NCBI GenBank assembly: GCA_964467915.1
Contig: CAYXSW010000006.1
Location: forward strand, 1-64,000
DNA: 64,000 nt
Source of the DNA: MED-G16 sp964467915
GTDB taxonomy: Bacteria; Bacteroidota; Bacteroidia; Cytophagales; MED-G16
Reading direction: 5' to 3'
Of the stretch, positions 62,792 to 64,000 are shown piece after piece; position 1 is the stretch's first letter, and every line of letters begins with the position of its first letter. The position numbers were made by a program, and so were the translations under genes. The notes under the pieces are model-generated. The model had not been told where the DNA came from, did not search any database, and saw nothing but the letters and a program-made list of their open reading frames with translations.

Positions 62792-64000
62792 ATGAGATTA
62801 AAATTGTTTCTTCTTTTTATTATTTTCTCTTTTCCTCTAATAGGGCAATCCGACTATACCAGGTTTGTTCAGCTTAAAAAGTTATTTATTGAAGAAAAAT
62901 ATTCAGATCTCATAAAATCAGACATTGATATTAAAAAAAATAGTGAGTTTTACCCTTATCTATTATTTTATAATTCAGTTGCTGAATATGAATTAAACTT
63001 AAAAGACAAAGCATTAGATAACTTCAAAAATATAATTAAAGTTTATCCTAAGTGGTCTCAGAAAAATGAAGTTTATTACTGGCTTGTAAGGATAAACTCA
63101 GAGAAAAATAGTTTAGATGAAGCTTTGATATCTTTTTCAAAGATATCAAATTCTTCAATCTTAGATGAATTATATCCAATTATTAACCCTTTAATTGAAA
63201 AAATTAATTCATTTAATCAATTATCAGAAATTTATAAATTATACCCTAAAAACAGATCAGTTGCAAAATACTATGGTAGAGCTCTTCTGAGAGAATATTT
63301 AAATGAGGATGTGATTAATGAGATTAATGAGATTTTGGAGATTGTTGAAAAGGAAGATCTTTTTGTAAGTGATAACACAAAATTTAGAGTTGCTGTTCTT
63401 CTTCCTTTTATGTTTGATGGCTTAGAAAATACATATTTCGTTCAAAATAATGATTTTATTATGGATTTATATTCTGGAATAATTCATGGTGTTGAGAAAT
63501 ATGACTCTTTAAATTCTATGATAGATATCGTAACATTTGATACAAGAAGAGACCCAAATAGAATTAAAAAAATTATTAATGATGGTAGTTTGGACAATAT
63601 AGATTTAATTATTGGTCCTCTTTACAATAAACCAATAAGTCAAATAAAACAATTTTGTTTAGAGAATAAAATACTCATGATTAATCCTTTGTCATCAAAT
63701 AATGAGATAATTGATGATAATAATTATAGTTTCTTGTTTAAACCATCAATAAGAACTATTGCTGAAAAGGTTGCTGAATTTTCAATTACTAATTTTTCAG
63801 AAAACAAGAATGCAATTATTTTTTATGAGAAAAATTATCAAGACTCTGTAGTTGCTGAAATTTATAACAATAAATTAGATTCAAATGGATTCAATATAAT
63901 TTATAAAAAATCTGTTAGTCTAGATGATTCTCGTCTTATTTTAGACTCATTAGCAAGTACCTATGAATACATATTAAATGACTCTTTATATGATACATTA
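62792..64000 (+). CDS. Secreted TPR plus periplasmic-binding-protein-like protein (3' truncated)
   Basis: At least 403 residues; the gene runs past the window end. Start ATG at 62792, one base after guaA. A signal peptide ends near L-I-G-Q-S (residue 18-20). Residues 20-180 look like helical TPR-type repeats (K-K-L-F-I-E-E-K-Y, D-K-A-L-D-N-F). From about residue 195 the sequence R-V-A-V-L-L-P-F-M-F opens a type I periplasmic-binding fold, with L-I-I-G-P-L-Y-N-K near 270. In many Flavobacteriia the gene after guaA encodes a PBP1-like protein with LysM repeats; here TPR-like repeats seem to stand in their place. The C-terminus is unseen. Confidence 0.75.
   Translation, partial: MRLKLFLLFIIFSFPLIGQSDYTRFVQLKKLFIEEKYSDLIKSDIDIKKNSEFYPYLLFYNSVAEYELNLKDKALDNFKNIIKVYPKWSQKNEVYYWLVRINSEKNSLDEALISFSKISNSSILDELYPIINPLIEKINSFNQLSEIYKLYPKNRSVAKYYGRALLREYLNEDVINEINEILEIVEKEDLFVSDNTKFRVAVLLPFMFDGLENTYFVQNNDFIMDLYSGIIHGVEKYDSLNSMIDIVTFDTRRDPNRIKKIINDGSLDNIDLIIGPLYNKPISQIKQFCLENKILMINPLSSNNEIIDDNNYSFLFKPSIRTIAEKVAEFSITNFSENKNAIIFYEKNYQDSVVAEIYNNKLDSNGFNIIYKKSVSLDDSRLILDSLASTYEYILNDSLYDTL

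Overview
This 64 kb window comes from the chromosome of a member of Bacteroidota, most likely a streamlined, free-living marine Flavobacteriia (lineage inferred, no search run). The sequence is very AT-rich (under about one third G+C by eye). It carries Bacteroidota hallmarks: a LpxC-FabZ fusion, a DnaE with a fused N-terminal exonuclease, PorX of the type IX secretion system, a SusC-like TonB receptor with a carboxypeptidase-regulatory-like domain, YidD, a Bacteroides-type short IlvC and TAnnTTTG promoter boxes. Genes are tightly packed, no gap exceeds 300 bases, and I see no rRNA, tRNA, CRISPR array, insertion sequence, prophage or attachment site. The content is almost entirely core housekeeping.

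Layout. 1-5936 (mostly minus): tail of a PD-(D/E)XK nuclease, then sigma factor, rsmG, dnaE and trxA. 5977-8178 (plus): tgt and lptG. 8179-17002 (minus): a small secreted protein, then the compact array ilvD-ilvB-ilvH-ilvC-queA-sua5-pgk. 17104-22699: a DUF819 membrane protein, two unrecognised minus-strand genes, a TonB receptor and a lipoprotein. 22747-26551 (minus): lipid A operon lpxD, lpxC-fabZ, lpxA and an orphan ABC ATPase. 26586-30679: porX and tsaE (plus), mpl and an exonuclease (minus). 30820-35787 (plus): dnaB, etfB, etfA, a bifunctional nuclease and nupC. 35777-40069 (minus): trpS, phosphohexomutase, pgi. 40132-44891 (plus): a DUF1573 protein and two secreted amidohydrolases. 44898-53511 (minus): a long array of a BamA-like protein, mtaB, a FAH-family enzyme, an M23 peptidase, bcp, split transketolase, queC, queF and a 49-residue GldL-like membrane protein. 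53546-64000: yidD, nadE, a 43-residue membrane protein, an ICMT-type methyltransferase, a sodium/solute symporter, a PQQ-type sugar dehydrogenase, yebC-murB, guaA and a truncated TPR/PBP1-like protein.

How the genes fit together. Two tRNA modification pathways recur: queuosine (tgt, queA, queC, queF at three loci) and t6A/ms2t6A (sua5, tsaE, mtaB). Envelope building is strong: lipid A, LPS export, peptidoglycan (murB, mpl), outer-membrane insertion and T9SS control. Branched-chain amino acid synthesis, sugar-phosphate metabolism and electron-transfer flavoprotein complete the set.

I found no defence island or obviously new multi-gene machine. The most interesting signals are: (1) the queuosine enzymes QueC and Tgt both lack the cysteines that bind zinc in their families, while DnaE has also lost two PHP metal ligands; (2) exact TAnnTTTG promoter boxes lie only 3-6 nt before six start codons and exactly 14 nt before three others, implying many leaderless mRNAs; (3) a perfect 18-bp palindrome carries outward-facing promoter boxes in front of the TonB receptor; (4) two unlisted membrane microproteins; and (5) two of three amidohydrolase modules have lost their metal site.
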